Origin: an uncultured Microcaldota archaeon
GTDB taxonomy: Archaea; Micrarchaeota; Micrarchaeia; Norongarragalinales; CAINOH01
Reading direction: 5' to 3'
NCBI GenBank assembly: GCA_903851445.1
Contig: CAINOH010000009.1
Span: forward strand, 87,908-151,907
Length of the DNA: 64,000 nt
In this document: positions 49,047 to 57,891 of the stretch, one piece after another
Position numbering within the stretch: the first letter of the stretch is position 1
Layout of the letters: each line of letters starts with the position of its first letter
Made by a program: the position numbers and the translations under genes
The notes under the pieces: generated by a model
The model's database searches: none
The model's input: only the letters and a program-made list of their open reading frames with translations
Told to the model about the DNA's origin: nothing

Positions 49047-50594
49047 ATGAAAACCCTCGGCACGGTCATATCCGGTCTTGAAAGCCCGTCAACGAACGAA
49101 TTCTACTTCGTAGTTGGCTCGAAGGACGTGCGGAAGGGCCAGTACGTGCAAGTTGGCGACTCGGGCGAGCCGATAATCGCAATTGTATCAGACCTGTTCT
49201 CCGCAAACCGCTACTTCGAGCGGCCGGAAAGCATAGCCGAGTACGAAAAGAACTTCGCAAAAACCGGCGGCTCCTTTTTCGACCACTTCCCGGTAAACGA
49301 CTGGGAATACCTTGTCGCAAAGTGCTCCGTCCAGGGAAGGTACGCCAAGGGTAAGCCGCCTCTTCGCGTGGGCTTCCCGCCATCACCAGGAAGCAAGGTC
49401 TCCGAAGCGCCGCACGACGTGATTGCGGAGTTCCTGCAGCTTGACCCTGACGGCCTGCACCTTGGCAAGATGCTCGCGCACGACCTTGACGTGAAGGTCG
49501 GCCTGGGAAAGCTCCTGCAAAAGCACTTGGCCATACTCGCGATGAGCGGGGCCGGAAAGAGCGTGCTCGCAACAGTAATCATCGAGGAACTGCTCTCACG
49601 AGAGAAGGAAAAGGGCCGGATTGGCGTGGTCGTGTTTGACGTGCACGGCGAGTACACTGCCTTTGCGGACAAGCGCAAGAACTACGAATGGGCGCAAAAG
49701 ACCGAGGTCATTGACGGGAAGAAAGTCCGCATCGCAACGCGGAGGCTTGCAACAAAAGCTTCGGAATACCTGCCTGACCTTTCGGCTGCGCAGGCGCGAG
49801 AGCTCTCGCGCGTTATAAGCTACCTTAAGGACACCAAGGTGGATGAGGAGAAAAACCCGATCCCGTTCGACCTTTCGGACGTGCGCACACAGATTGAGGC
49901 CGACGGGGAAATCAAGGACAACGTCAAGGCGCCGCTTTTAGCAAGCGTCGAACAGCTAATGTCCCTGAGGCTTTTTGCAAAGAACGACTACCCGAAGACG
50001 AAGGACATAGTGTGGCCCGGCGGGCTTTGCGTGTTCGACCTTTCCACTTTCACGAACCAGAAGCGCAGGCAGATCATAGTCGCGTATTTTGCGTCGCGGC
50101 TTTTCGTGCAGCGGCACAAGGAAAAAATCCCGCCGTTCGTGCTCTTCGTGGAGGAGGCGCATAATTTTGCGCGCGAGCAGTCGAAGAAGGGTGACAGCGC
50201 GGCAAAGCACGCAATAGAGCGCATCGCACGCGAGGGCCGCAAGTTCGGAGCCTGCCTGGTGCTCGTCTCACAGCGTCCGGCAAACCTTTCCACCACTGCG
50301 CTTGCGCAGTGCAACACGTTCGTAATACTCCGCGTGACCAACCCCAACGACATCAAGCACATCGGCGAAAGCTGCGAGGCCATGGACGCCGGCGCGCTCT
50401 CGCAAATCACGACGCTGCGCGTTGGCGAGGGAGTCATCATCGGCGAGGCGGTTGGCAGCCCGGTTTTCGTGCGCATCAGGATGCCAAAGAGCACGAGGGG
50501 CGGAAGGCTCGGCGGCCTTGAAGATATGGCCAAGAAGTTCGAGGTTGCGCCCGGCGCGGTTCTTACCGACTCTGACTTGGACGCGTTCGTCTAG
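49047..50594 (+). CDS. herA: HerA DNA-end-resection helicase/translocase
   Basis: A 515-residue ATPase. An N-terminal HAS-barrel (about 1-100, TVISGLESPSTNEFYFVVG) precedes the FtsK/HerA-type core: Walker A AMSGAGKS (165-172), VVFDVHGEY, Walker B FVLFVEEAHNFA, SQRPANLSTTALAQCNTFVILR and a conserved Arg. It forms a hexamer that drives DNA into the nuclease NurA during end resection with Mre11-Rad50. The usual nurA-herA-mre11-rad50 operon is split: rad50 is at 57892, and mre11 and nurA are not in the window. Confidence 0.92.
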   Translation: MKTLGTVISGLESPSTNEFYFVVGSKDVRKGQYVQVGDSGEPIIAIVSDLFSANRYFERPESIAEYEKNFAKTGGSFFDHFPVNDWEYLVAKCSVQGRYAKGKPPLRVGFPPSPGSKVSEAPHDVIAEFLQLDPDGLHLGKMLAHDLDVKVGLGKLLQKHLAILAMSGAGKSVLATVIIEELLSREKEKGRIGVVVFDVHGEYTAFADKRKNYEWAQKTEVIDGKKVRIATRRLATKASEYLPDLSAAQARELSRVISYLKDTKVDEEKNPIPFDLSDVRTQIEADGEIKDNVKAPLLASVEQLMSLRLFAKNDYPKTKDIVWPGGLCVFDLSTFTNQKRRQIIVAYFASRLFVQRHKEKIPPFVLFVEEAHNFAREQSKKGDSAAKHAIERIAREGRKFGACLVLVSQRPANLSTTALAQCNTFVILRVTNPNDIKHIGESCEAMDAGALSQITTLRVGEGVIIGEAVGSPVFVRIRMPKSTRGGRLGGLEDMAKKFEVAPGAVLTDSDLDAFV

Positions 50595-50669
50595 AATGCT
50601 GGGCGGCATTGTGCAAGAAATGTTTTTCAAGACGGCTGCAGTATTATCGTTCAGAGGAGTGTTTTGCCT

Positions 50670-51113
50670 ATGAAAAAGAGACCCGTTCCCGAAGACAAGC
50701 GCTTCATCCCGACTCTCGGGGGTTTTCCACAGGCCGAGGAGCGGTTTCCGTTCCCGCGCTTTGCCGCAAAGATGATGCACCGCGCGCTGTCGGAGCCGGT
50801 AATTGACGTTTTCCAGACCAAGGACGAAGTGGTCGCGACAATAGAGCTCCCGGGAGTCAAGAAGGAAAACATCTCGCTCAAGGTCTCGCCGTCCTCGCTT
50901 GTGCTGCAGGTGCGCTCGGGCCGCAGGGAGGAAAAGCACGAACTGGAGCACTACGAGTATTCCGCACGCTTCGAGGGCCACTCTGAATCGGTCTCGCTTC
51001 CCGCACGGGTCGACTCGACAAAGGCCAAGGCAACGTACAAGAATGGCGTCCTTGAAGTGCGCGTGCCAAAGCAGGCCGAAGGCGCGAAGGCAGGAAGCGT
51101 AAAAATCGACTGA
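50670..51113 (+). CDS. Hsp20/alpha-crystallin small heat-shock protein
   Basis: A 147-residue chaperone from ATG 50670; TTG 50664 is also possible given GAGGAG at 50653. A variable N-terminus with PFPRF precedes the alpha-crystallin domain (about 42-137): VIDVFQTKDEVVATIELPGVKKENI, then LEHYEYSARF and ATYKNGVLEVRVPK. The usual C-terminal IxI is replaced by VKID. It holds unfolding proteins in oligomers. A TATA-like TATTATCG near 50641 suggests a leaderless mRNA, consistent with stress regulation. Confidence 0.9.
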   Translation: MKKRPVPEDKRFIPTLGGFPQAEERFPFPRFAAKMMHRALSEPVIDVFQTKDEVVATIELPGVKKENISLKVSPSSLVLQVRSGRREEKHELEHYEYSARFEGHSESVSLPARVDSTKAKATYKNGVLEVRVPKQAEGAKAGSVKID

Positions 51114-51240
51114 ACGCAAAGCCCGGGCGCTGCCAAAACCGCGCGCTATGCAAATAACGGTTCCGCTGCTATTACGCCCCTTTTTTACTTTTTACAGCCA
51201 TAGTTCATACCATAGGCCAAAAGAAAGGTTACTCTTTATC

Positions 51241-51525
51241 ATGGAAAAGAAAATCACCAAACAGGACATCGAGCGCGTCGCATCAATAGCCCGGCTTAGC
51301 CCTTCAACGGAAGAGCTTGACGGGCTTACTGCTGATGCCAACGCAATATTGGAATACTTTTCGCTAATAGACGAGATACCCGACTCGGAAACCCCGCAGA
51401 CGTACGTCCTTTCGCACGACAACGCGCTGCGGCCGGACGAGGAGAAGAAGACCGACCCGAAGGGCATACGCCGCGGCTTTAGCCGTGAGCAGGACGGCTA
51501 CATGCTCGCGCCAAAGAGCTTCTGA
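51241..51525 (+). CDS. gatC: Asp/Glu-tRNA amidotransferase subunit C
   Basis: A 94-residue GatC from ATG 51241. ITKQDIERVASIARLSPSTEEL and LEYFSLIDEIPDSE are the family core, and the C-terminal belt peptide ends LAPKSF. It stabilises GatAB. It is the first gene of a tight gatC-gatA-gatB-rdgB operon; gatA begins at the very next base after its stop. Confidence 0.92.
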   Translation: MEKKITKQDIERVASIARLSPSTEELDGLTADANAILEYFSLIDEIPDSETPQTYVLSHDNALRPDEEKKTDPKGIRRGFSREQDGYMLAPKSF

Positions 51526-53019
51526 GTGAAACTGATGGAAATTTTGCCAAAGACGCTTTCGACAACGAACGCCATAAGGTCCGGCAAGCTCACTGCAAGC
51601 GCCAACCTGGAACAAAAGATTGCTGCTGTTGAGAAACACGATTCTGCTGTCAGGGCGTTCATCGAAAAGTATTATGACGATGCAAGAAAGTCAGCTGCAC
51701 AAGTCGACGCCAAAATCACGGCTGAAAAGCCAGTTGGCCGGCTTGCGGGCCTTGTTGTCGCTGTAAAGAACGTGATTGCGGTAAAGGACAGGAGGCTTAC
51801 CTGCGCTTCCAGGATGCTTGAAAATTACCTTTCGCCGTACGACGCTGCGGTAGTGGAGAAACTCCGCGCACAGGACGCAATAATCATCGGCAGCCTCAAC
51901 TGCGACGAGTTCGCCTGCGGGAGCGACAACACCAAAAGCGCGTTCTTTCCAACAGTAAACCCGGTAAGCTTTTTTGACGAAAAGGGAGAAATCACAAACG
52001 CCAACGCCTCCGAAAAATACGTCCCTGGCGGCTCGTCGGGCGCAAGCGCCGCAGCAGTTGCCGCTGACTTTTGCGACTTGGCGCTTGCGACTGACACCGG
52101 CGGCAGCATCCGCTGCCCGGCAGCGTTCTGCGGGGTAACGGGATTCAAGCCAACCTACGGCACGGTGTCGCGATACGGCATGGCGGACATGGCAATGAGC
52201 TTTGAGCAAATCGGGCCGATGGCGCCTGACGCTTACGGGTGTGCGTTACTTTTATCAGTCATTTCAGGAAAAGACTATCGCGATTCGACCACTTCAAAGA
52301 CAGTTGCAACAAAAGCGCCAGATGCGTCTTTTGCAGCTTCGGCCAATAATGCGAAAATCCGCATTGGCGTCCCGAAGGAATTCTTCGAAGGCGCAGACCC
52401 CAAAGTCGCAAAGGCAGTCAAGGATGCAATGGCTAGGTTTGCATCCAAAACCGGGTGCGAGCTCGTTCCCATCTCGATTCCCGCAGTCAGGTTCGGGATT
52501 CCCGCATATTACCTTCTGGTTTACAGCGAGTTCGCCTCTGCGATGCAAAAGTACGACGGCTTGAAGTACGGCGCAAAACCCGAGGCAAACGAGGAGCTCG
52601 TGCCGACAGTGAGCAAGGTCCGGACAGCGAACATCGGCAAGGAGTGCAAGCGCCGCATCATGCTCGGGACGTACATCACCACAAAAGAGCACAAGGACGC
52701 GTGGTACACCAAGGCGCTCAAGGCCCGCGCGTATGTGCGCGCGCAGTTTGATGACGCGCTTGCAAAGTGCGACTTCATAATCGGGCCTACCATGCCGAAC
52801 CTTGCTTGGAAAATCGGCGAGAAGGCTGCTGACCCGCTTCAATCCTATTTGGAGGATGTGCTTACTGTTCCCGCAAACCTTTGCGGCTTGCCTGCGGGAA
52901 GCGTGCCGTGCGCAAGAATAGGCAAGCTCCCGGTCGGGCTCCAGGTGATTGGAAAGCGCGGCAGCGATTACGAGACGATTTCGCTGATGGCACAGATTGA
53001 ATCTTCACTTGTTGGTTGA
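51526..53019 (+). CDS. gatA: Asp/Glu-tRNA amidotransferase subunit A (amidase)
   Basis: A 497-residue amidase starting at GTG 51526. The Ser-cisSer-Lys triad is visible: Lys81 in VVAVKNV, cis-Ser in GGSSGAS near 170, and nucleophile Ser194 in TDTGGSIR. The subunit releases ammonia from glutamine and passes it to GatB. Archaea generally use GatCAB for Asn-tRNA formation and GatDE for Gln. Whether GatDE exists here is unknown; without it GatCAB would serve both tRNAs. Confidence 0.95.
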   Translation: MKLMEILPKTLSTTNAIRSGKLTASANLEQKIAAVEKHDSAVRAFIEKYYDDARKSAAQVDAKITAEKPVGRLAGLVVAVKNVIAVKDRRLTCASRMLENYLSPYDAAVVEKLRAQDAIIIGSLNCDEFACGSDNTKSAFFPTVNPVSFFDEKGEITNANASEKYVPGGSSGASAAAVAADFCDLALATDTGGSIRCPAAFCGVTGFKPTYGTVSRYGMADMAMSFEQIGPMAPDAYGCALLLSVISGKDYRDSTTSKTVATKAPDASFAASANNAKIRIGVPKEFFEGADPKVAKAVKDAMARFASKTGCELVPISIPAVRFGIPAYYLLVYSEFASAMQKYDGLKYGAKPEANEELVPTVSKVRTANIGKECKRRIMLGTYITTKEHKDAWYTKALKARAYVRAQFDDALAKCDFIIGPTMPNLAWKIGEKAADPLQSYLEDVLTVPANLCGLPAGSVPCARIGKLPVGLQVIGKRGSDYETISLMAQIESSLVG

Positions 53020-53021
53020 AA

Positions 53022-54416
53022 ATGGACAGTTCGGAACTTACTGTAATGATTGGCCTGGAAATCCACGTGCAGCTTGCCACTAAAAGCAAGCTGTTCTGCA
53101 GCTGCAACACCGATTACCAGACTGCTGCCGGGCCTAACGAGAACGTGTGCCCGACTTGCACCGCGCAGCCGGGCACCAAGCCATTTGACATGAACGCTTA
53201 CGCGTTCGAGCAGGCGCTCAGGATTGCGCTCGCACTCGGGTGCGACAGGATGCGCGACAGCGTGACCATGCAGCGAAAGCACTACTTTTACCCGGACTTG
53301 CCGGCAAATTACCAGCGAACATCAACCCCGATCGCTGAAGGCGGGAGCCTTGCCGGAGTCTCAATAACCGAAGTGCACATCGAGGAGGACCCGGGAAGGT
53401 ACGACCTCAAGACGGGCATCGTTGACTACAACAGGGCAGGAGTGCCGCTGTTGGAAATAGTGACCGACCCGGTAATCACCTCGCCGGACCACGCGCGAAA
53501 GTTCCTCGAAGAGCTCCGCGCAATTCTTGATTACCTTGGCGCTGCCCGCGACGTTGAGTCAGGCAGCATGCGCGCTGACGCAAACCTATCAATAACCGGC
53601 CACAACAGAGTTGAGGTAAAGAACATCAACTCGTTCCACGGCGTGTTCTCAGCCCTGACTTACGAGACTTCGCGCCAGAAGAACATGGTAAAGAACGGCT
53701 TGGAGCCCGAGCGGGAGACGCGGCACTTCGACGAGGACCGCGACATCACGCTTGGCCTGCGTAAGAAGGAGAGCGTGGACGACTACCGCTACATACCGGA
53801 CCCGGACGTGCAGCCGATTGCGATTACCAAGGAACAGCTCAATAGAATCAATGCCTCACTCCCGGAACTGCCGCGAAAGAAGATGGAACGTTTCAGGGGC
53901 CAGTACGGCGCAAGCGACGACGAAGCCCATGCTTTGTGCATGGAGCTTGCGATGGCTGATGCTTTCGAGCGCGTCGCAAAGAAAGTTGACCCCAAGCTCG
54001 CTGCCGGGTTCATGCGCGGCACGCTCAAAAAGCAGCTGAACTTCCGCTCGTGGAACTTTGCAAAGGTCGCACAAAAGGAGCAGTTCATCATAGATACCCT
54101 GCTTTTGCTTTCAGAGAGAAAAGTCACGGATAAGGTTGCTGAGAAAATCCTCATTGACGCGATGGACGGAAAGGCCGGGCAAAAAACAGCCAGCCAATAC
54201 GCGGAATCAGCAGGGCTCATTGGGGTGCAAAAATCGGGCGAGCTTGCGGAAATCATAGAGAAAGCGATTGCGGAGAACGCAAAGGCGGTTTTGGATTACG
54301 ATGCAGGTGCCGCAAAGGCACTACAGTTTTTAGCAGGACGCGTGATGGCAATGACTAAGGGACGGGCGGACCCGACAACGGTCCAGGAACTACTCAAAAA
54401 AAGGTTGTCAAAATGA
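53022..54416 (+). CDS. gatB: Asp/Glu-tRNA amidotransferase subunit B
   Basis: A 464-residue GatB from ATG 53022, 3 bp after gatA (TTG 53016 is possible). Core motifs are IGLEIHVQL, zinc-site cysteines FCSCNTDY and VCPTC, RKHYFYPDLP, DYNRAGVPLLEIVTDP, and MRADANLSI. The C-terminal helical and YqeY-like tail domain (about 300-464) binds tRNA. It phosphorylates and amidates mischarged Asp- or Glu-tRNA using ammonia from GatA. Confidence 0.95.
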   Translation: MDSSELTVMIGLEIHVQLATKSKLFCSCNTDYQTAAGPNENVCPTCTAQPGTKPFDMNAYAFEQALRIALALGCDRMRDSVTMQRKHYFYPDLPANYQRTSTPIAEGGSLAGVSITEVHIEEDPGRYDLKTGIVDYNRAGVPLLEIVTDPVITSPDHARKFLEELRAILDYLGAARDVESGSMRADANLSITGHNRVEVKNINSFHGVFSALTYETSRQKNMVKNGLEPERETRHFDEDRDITLGLRKKESVDDYRYIPDPDVQPIAITKEQLNRINASLPELPRKKMERFRGQYGASDDEAHALCMELAMADAFERVAKKVDPKLAAGFMRGTLKKQLNFRSWNFAKVAQKEQFIIDTLLLLSERKVTDKVAEKILIDAMDGKAGQKTASQYAESAGLIGVQKSGELAEIIEKAIAENAKAVLDYDAGAAKALQFLAGRVMAMTKGRADPTTVQELLKKRLSK

Positions 54417-55051
54417 GCAAGGCCAAGATAATCGTAGCAACTACGAACGGACACAAGGTGCAGGAAATCCGCCACATAGCCGAACTTTTGGGCTGGGATG
54501 TCGACCTCGTGCCGCTGTCTGATTTTTCGGACGCGCCAAAAGTCGAGGAGACCGGCAAGACGTACGAGGATAACGCAAAGATAAAGGCGGTTGCAGTTGT
54601 ACATCGCTACGGCGTCCCCGCGCTTGGCGAGGACTCCGGCATGGAAGTCAACGCGCTTGCAAAGATACCCGGAATATATTCCGCGCGCTTCATGGACCGT
54701 GCTGGAAAGACCTGCGGGTGCACCTCTTCTGCTTGCGCGCAGGGTGCTGCAAACCGCGACATCATAAGGCTGCTTGGCGGTAACGAGACCGAGGACAGGA
54801 GCGCGAGGTACGTCTCTGCTGTCTGCCTTGCCTTTCCCGATGGGAAGGTTTTCTGCACAAAAGGCGAGGTAAAGGGAAGGATTTCCGACCGGGAACGCGG
54901 GACCGAAGGCTTTGGCTTCGACCCCATATTCATGCCTGAAGAGTACGATTACGAGCAGACGTTCGGGGAGCTCGGCCAGCGCGCAAAGGACTCCATCAGC
55001 CACAGGCGAAGGGCGCTCGAGGCGCTTGTTGCGAAGATTGCGAGAAAATGA
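54413..55051 (+). CDS. rdgB: XTP/dITP pyrophosphatase (HAM1/RdgB family)
   Basis: A 212-residue protein whose ATG overlaps the gatB stop (ATGA). IIVATTNGHKVQEI at the start, DNAKIKA, GEDSGMEVNAL, PGIYSAR, and ERGTEGFGFDPIF are the family motifs. The region DRAGKTCGCTSSACAQG is a Cys-rich insertion in the usual loop. It removes pyrophosphate from non-canonical purine NTPs. Its place in the gat operon is not functionally obvious. Confidence 0.93.
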   Translation: MSKAKIIVATTNGHKVQEIRHIAELLGWDVDLVPLSDFSDAPKVEETGKTYEDNAKIKAVAVVHRYGVPALGEDSGMEVNALAKIPGIYSARFMDRAGKTCGCTSSACAQGAANRDIIRLLGGNETEDRSARYVSAVCLAFPDGKVFCTKGEVKGRISDRERGTEGFGFDPIFMPEEYDYEQTFGELGQRAKDSISHRRRALEALVAKIARK

Positions 55052-55069
55052 TTCCAAGAAAAAGAATAG

Positions 55070-55202
55070 CGGGCCCGGCGCGACTCGAACGCGCAACCGC
55101 CTGGTTGCTCCTGCCGAAAGCAGAGTAAGACAAGAGTCCGAACAATCGTCGGGCTCTTGCGGCATTCGAAGCCAGGCACTCTGTCCGTTGAGCTACGGGC
55201 CC
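55070..55202 (-). tRNA. tRNA-Arg (anticodon UCG) with an intron at 37/38
   Basis: A 133-nt gene: acceptor GGGCCCG/CGGGCCC, discriminator G, D-stem GCTC/GAGT, anticodon stem CCTGG/CCAGG, T-arm GCGCG-TTCGAGT-CGCGC. The loop begins CTTCGA (UCG) and ends with A. The insert of about 60 nt between positions 37 and 38 is in the canonical place and includes a GAGCCCGA...TCGGACTC hairpin. It converges with rdgB. Confidence 0.93.
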
Positions 55203-55293
55203 AGTCTAATTATTAGGATTGCAAAGGAACAAAAGCCATAGCAACGACCATATTATTTCGGAAAAATCGGGACAAAGCAAACTTGGTGCTGGA

Positions 55294-55827
55294 ATGCCGG
55301 AAAGAAAGCTCAAACCCTTTGGGATAAGAAAAATCAAGCTTGGAAAAAGCACGCTTATCCTGCGGCCGGGAAAACTTTCAGACGCCAAGGCGCTTAATTC
55401 GATAGTCAATGAAAGGGGTGTGAACGAGTTCCTTCTGCTTGAGAGGCCTATAAGCCTAGCGTCCACCAGAAAAAAGCTGAAAGAGGAAAAAAAACTTCTT
55501 TGGATAGCTGCTGAGTTTGACGGCAATGTCGTCGGTTCGGTATCGCTCGTCCCGGGCGTAGGCCGCCAAGACGTCATCTGCGAATTTGGAATCGCCTTCT
55601 CAAGCAAAGTCCACGGAAAGGGCGTTGCAAACACCGCATTAAAGGCCTGTCTTGACTGGATGAAGAAAAACGGCTTCGACAACTGCACCGCGCGGGTCAG
55701 CGAAAAGAACGCGAGGGCCAGGAAGTTCTACAAAAAGATGGGTTTCCGGGAGCTTGCCTTCGTCCCGAGGCAGTTGAGGTTCAAGAAAAAGCTGGTCGGA
55801 ATCTACACAATCCAGAAAAGGCTTTGA
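55294..55827 (+). CDS. GNAT-family N-acetyltransferase
   Basis: A 177-residue protein from ATG 55294. It has the acetyl-CoA-binding signature of GNAT enzymes: CEFGIAFSSKVHGKGVANTALKACLDW (motif A with the Gly-containing pyrophosphate loop) and ARARKFYKKMGFRE (motif B). The start RPGKLSDAKALNSIV is typical. Related proteins acetylate ribosomal proteins or small metabolites; the substrate is not predictable. It lies between two tRNA-Arg genes. Confidence 0.88.
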   Translation: MPERKLKPFGIRKIKLGKSTLILRPGKLSDAKALNSIVNERGVNEFLLLERPISLASTRKKLKEEKKLLWIAAEFDGNVVGSVSLVPGVGRQDVICEFGIAFSSKVHGKGVANTALKACLDWMKKNGFDNCTARVSEKNARARKFYKKMGFRELAFVPRQLRFKKKLVGIYTIQKRL

Positions 55828-55834
55828 AAATAAG

Positions 55835-55908
55835 CGGGCCCACGGGGATTCGAACCCCGGTCTGAAGCTCCGCAAGCTCCCGTTCTGTCCAAGCTATACT
55901 ATGGGCCC
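55835..55908 (-). tRNA. tRNA-Arg (anticodon GCG)
   Basis: A 74-nt gene without intron: acceptor GGGCCCA/TGGGCCC, discriminator G, anticodon stem GGAGC/GCTTC with loop TTGCGGA (GCG), T-arm CGGGG-TTCGAAT-CCCCG. The D-stem pairs poorly (GTAT against GAAC), an unusual point. It reads CGC and CGU codons. Confidence 0.88.
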
Positions 55909-56122
55909 ACTAAAATTCGCAGAACTGAGTGTGTTGCGGGAATAGATATTGGGCAAAGCAACGCATAAATAAGCGCGCAAGCCTGGCGGTTCCAAAGGCC
56001 GTTCCGGCGGGCATTTAAGCGTTTTCGGCCCTAATGGTATTCCTGCTTTTAGAGGCGACTGCTTCTCCTAAGCTGTCAGGGCATAAGATGCAAAAATCGC
56101 GTTTGGAAAGGTGTTTTTGAAT

Positions 56123-56272
56123 ATGAAGACTTGCTCAAGCTGTGGCTCCGGCACAAACGACTACGTCACTTTCAAGTGCCCGTCGTGCGGGAAGGAGACG
56201 GTAATACGCTGTGCCGCGTGCCGAAAGAACAACACCAGGTACATCTGCAAGTGCGGGTTCCGCGGGCCATAA
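56123..56272 (+). CDS. Small zinc-ribbon RNA-binding protein
   Basis: A 49-residue protein from ATG 56123. It has four CxxC knuckles: CSSC, CPSC, CAAC and CKC. The end YICKCGFRGP and the middle KETVIRCAACRKN are typical of the DUF1610-type archaeal zinc-ribbon proteins. In archaea this gene usually sits next to aEF1-beta, which here follows after one intervening gene. The 214 bp upstream (55909-56122) contain TATA-like CATTTAAG near 56013 but no other gene that I can support. Confidence 0.88.
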   Translation: MKTCSSCGSGTNDYVTFKCPSCGKETVIRCAACRKNNTRYICKCGFRGP

Positions 56273-56307
56273 GGCCAGTTCGATAATTTGGGAGAGTGCG
56301 CGTGTTT

Positions 56308-56727
56308 ATGGCAAAGGGAAAAGTCCTGGTTGCCGGCACGTTCGATTTCCTTCACCCCGGGCACGTTGACTTTTTTTCGCAGGCAAGAAGGCACGGCGAT
56401 TTTTTGGTGGTGGTTGTCAGCCGCGACGATAACGCCAGGAAATTCAAGAAAAAAAAGCCGTACTTCAACCAGAAGGAGAGGCTTGTGCTGGTTGCTGCGC
56501 TAAGGATTGTTGACAAGGCGGTGCTTGGCAGCTCGAAGGATTTCTTCGAGGCAATAAAAAAGGAAAAACCCAAAGCAATAGTGCTTGGCTACGACCAGTG
56601 GCCCGATGAGCGGGCCCTCCGCAAGGCGCTTGACGCTGCCGGGCTTAGAAAGACAATAATTTTCAGGGCAAATGCTTTTTGCGAGAAAAGGTACAAGTCC
56701 TCGAAGATAAGGAAATATTTTGAATAA
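56308..56727 (+). CDS. ribL: Cytidylyltransferase-like nucleotidyltransferase (RibL-type FAD synthase)
   Basis: A 139-residue protein from ATG 56308 (GTG 56296 is an alternative). VLVAGTFDFLHPGHVDFF is the HxGH nucleotidyltransferase signature. VVVVSRDDNARKFKKKKPYF, QKERLVLVAALRIVDKAVLGS and IVLGYDQWPDE match archaeal RibL, which adenylates FMN to FAD. Glycerol-3-phosphate cytidylyltransferases are relatives, so specificity is likely but not certain. It sits between the Zn-ribbon gene and aEF1-beta. Confidence 0.82.
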   Translation: MAKGKVLVAGTFDFLHPGHVDFFSQARRHGDFLVVVVSRDDNARKFKKKKPYFNQKERLVLVAALRIVDKAVLGSSKDFFEAIKKEKPKAIVLGYDQWPDERALRKALDAAGLRKTIIFRANAFCEKRYKSSKIRKYFE

Positions 56728-56752
56728 CTGAAATTGTTCTTGGTGGTTTGGA

Positions 56753-56998
56753 ATGGGCAAGGTCATTACGGTAATCAAGGCGTACCCCGACGAGGGGGTT
56801 GATGTTGAGGCGCTTGCACAGGACATCAAGAAGCTTCCAGAATGCAACAACGTCAAAGTGGTCGAAATCGCGTTCGGCGCAAAGGCGATTATGGCCTCCT
56901 TCGTGTGCGAGGACGCACAGATGAAGGATTTCGAGGAGCTCGTGCGCACGGTAAAGGGCGTGTCCGAAGTCCAGTTCGAGGAATCCGGCCTGCTTTAA
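56753..56998 (+). CDS. ef1b: Elongation factor 1-beta
   Basis: An 81-residue protein with the aEF1-beta ferredoxin-like fold. MGKVITVIKAYPDEGVDVEAL at the start, VVEIAFGAKAIMASFVCED in the middle, and DFEELVRTVKGVSEVQFEESG near the end match the family. It exchanges GDP for GTP on aEF1-alpha. The length matches the family (about 80-90 residues). Confidence 0.94.
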   Translation: MGKVITVIKAYPDEGVDVEALAQDIKKLPECNNVKVVEIAFGAKAIMASFVCEDAQMKDFEELVRTVKGVSEVQFEESGLL

Positions 56999-57068
56999 GC
57001 GGGGCCGAACCCAACTTTTTCTCCATAAGGATAAATAGCCGCCAAGCGTACTAGCTACGAGGGAAATT

Positions 57069-57779
57069 ATGCCTTCGGAACGCGTTGACTCTGGCATTCC
57101 CGGGTTCAACGAACTCATCAACGGCGGGTTCATACCACAGAGCCAGGTGCTCCTCTCCGGAGAGGCCGGCACGGGAAAGACCATTTTTTCGCTGCAATAC
57201 CTTTTGCAGGGCGCCAAGGACAACGAGCCCGGGCTTTACATCACGCTTGACGAGCCCGAGGTCAACCTCGCCTGGAACATGCGCAACTTCGGCTGGGACT
57301 TCGACCGCCTGGCCCAGAACAGGCTCTTTTCGGTCTATCACATGAACGTCTTCAAGGAAGGCAACGTGTTTGAAAAGATCAACAACGAGATGACCCAGAT
57401 AGAGGAGGAGATAGAGTCCGTCGGCGCGAGGCGAGTTGTGATAGACTCGGTTACCGCATTCTCAATCTGGACCGGCGATAACCAGCTTTTGCGGCTCATG
57501 CTGAGCTCGACCCTTGACTTGCTGCGGCGAAAGCACTGCACATCAATACTTACCTGCGAGTCGCTGCACAACGAGGCGAGCAGGTTCGGTGTCGAGGACT
57601 TCCTCTGCGACGCGGTGGTGATGCTTTACATGATGCCGCAGCTGCGCGCGCTGCGCGTGAAGAAGATGCGCGGCACCAAGCACGACAAGGCCATCCACCC
57701 GTACGAGATAACCGACAAGGGCATCGAGGTGGACGCCCGCCAGCAGGTCCTCTGGGAAGCCATCAAGGCAAACCAGTAG
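57069..57779 (+). CDS. KaiC-like RecA-superfamily ATPase
   Basis: A 236-residue single-domain KaiC-like protein. ERVDSGIPGFNELINGGF at the start, Walker A SGEAGTGKTIFSLQYL, YITLDEPEVNLAWNM, and Walker B RRVVIDSVTAFSIW are all present. C-terminal VKKMRGTKHDKAIHPYEI is also typical. Archaeal single-domain KaiC-like proteins are regulators or signal-transduction ATPases, but the target is unknown. TATA-like GGATAAATAG near 57030 precedes it. Confidence 0.9.
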   Translation: MPSERVDSGIPGFNELINGGFIPQSQVLLSGEAGTGKTIFSLQYLLQGAKDNEPGLYITLDEPEVNLAWNMRNFGWDFDRLAQNRLFSVYHMNVFKEGNVFEKINNEMTQIEEEIESVGARRVVIDSVTAFSIWTGDNQLLRLMLSSTLDLLRRKHCTSILTCESLHNEASRFGVEDFLCDAVVMLYMMPQLRALRVKKMRGTKHDKAIHPYEITDKGIEVDARQQVLWEAIKANQ

Positions 57780-57891
57780 GCCAATTCCCAACCGCTTGTT
57801 GTTTTTCACCGGAAACCTGCCAGCCAAAGCGCTCTAAATCCTTTCCAAGCACTTAGTCTTCCGAGCAACAACGGGGGCTATAGGCACAGCG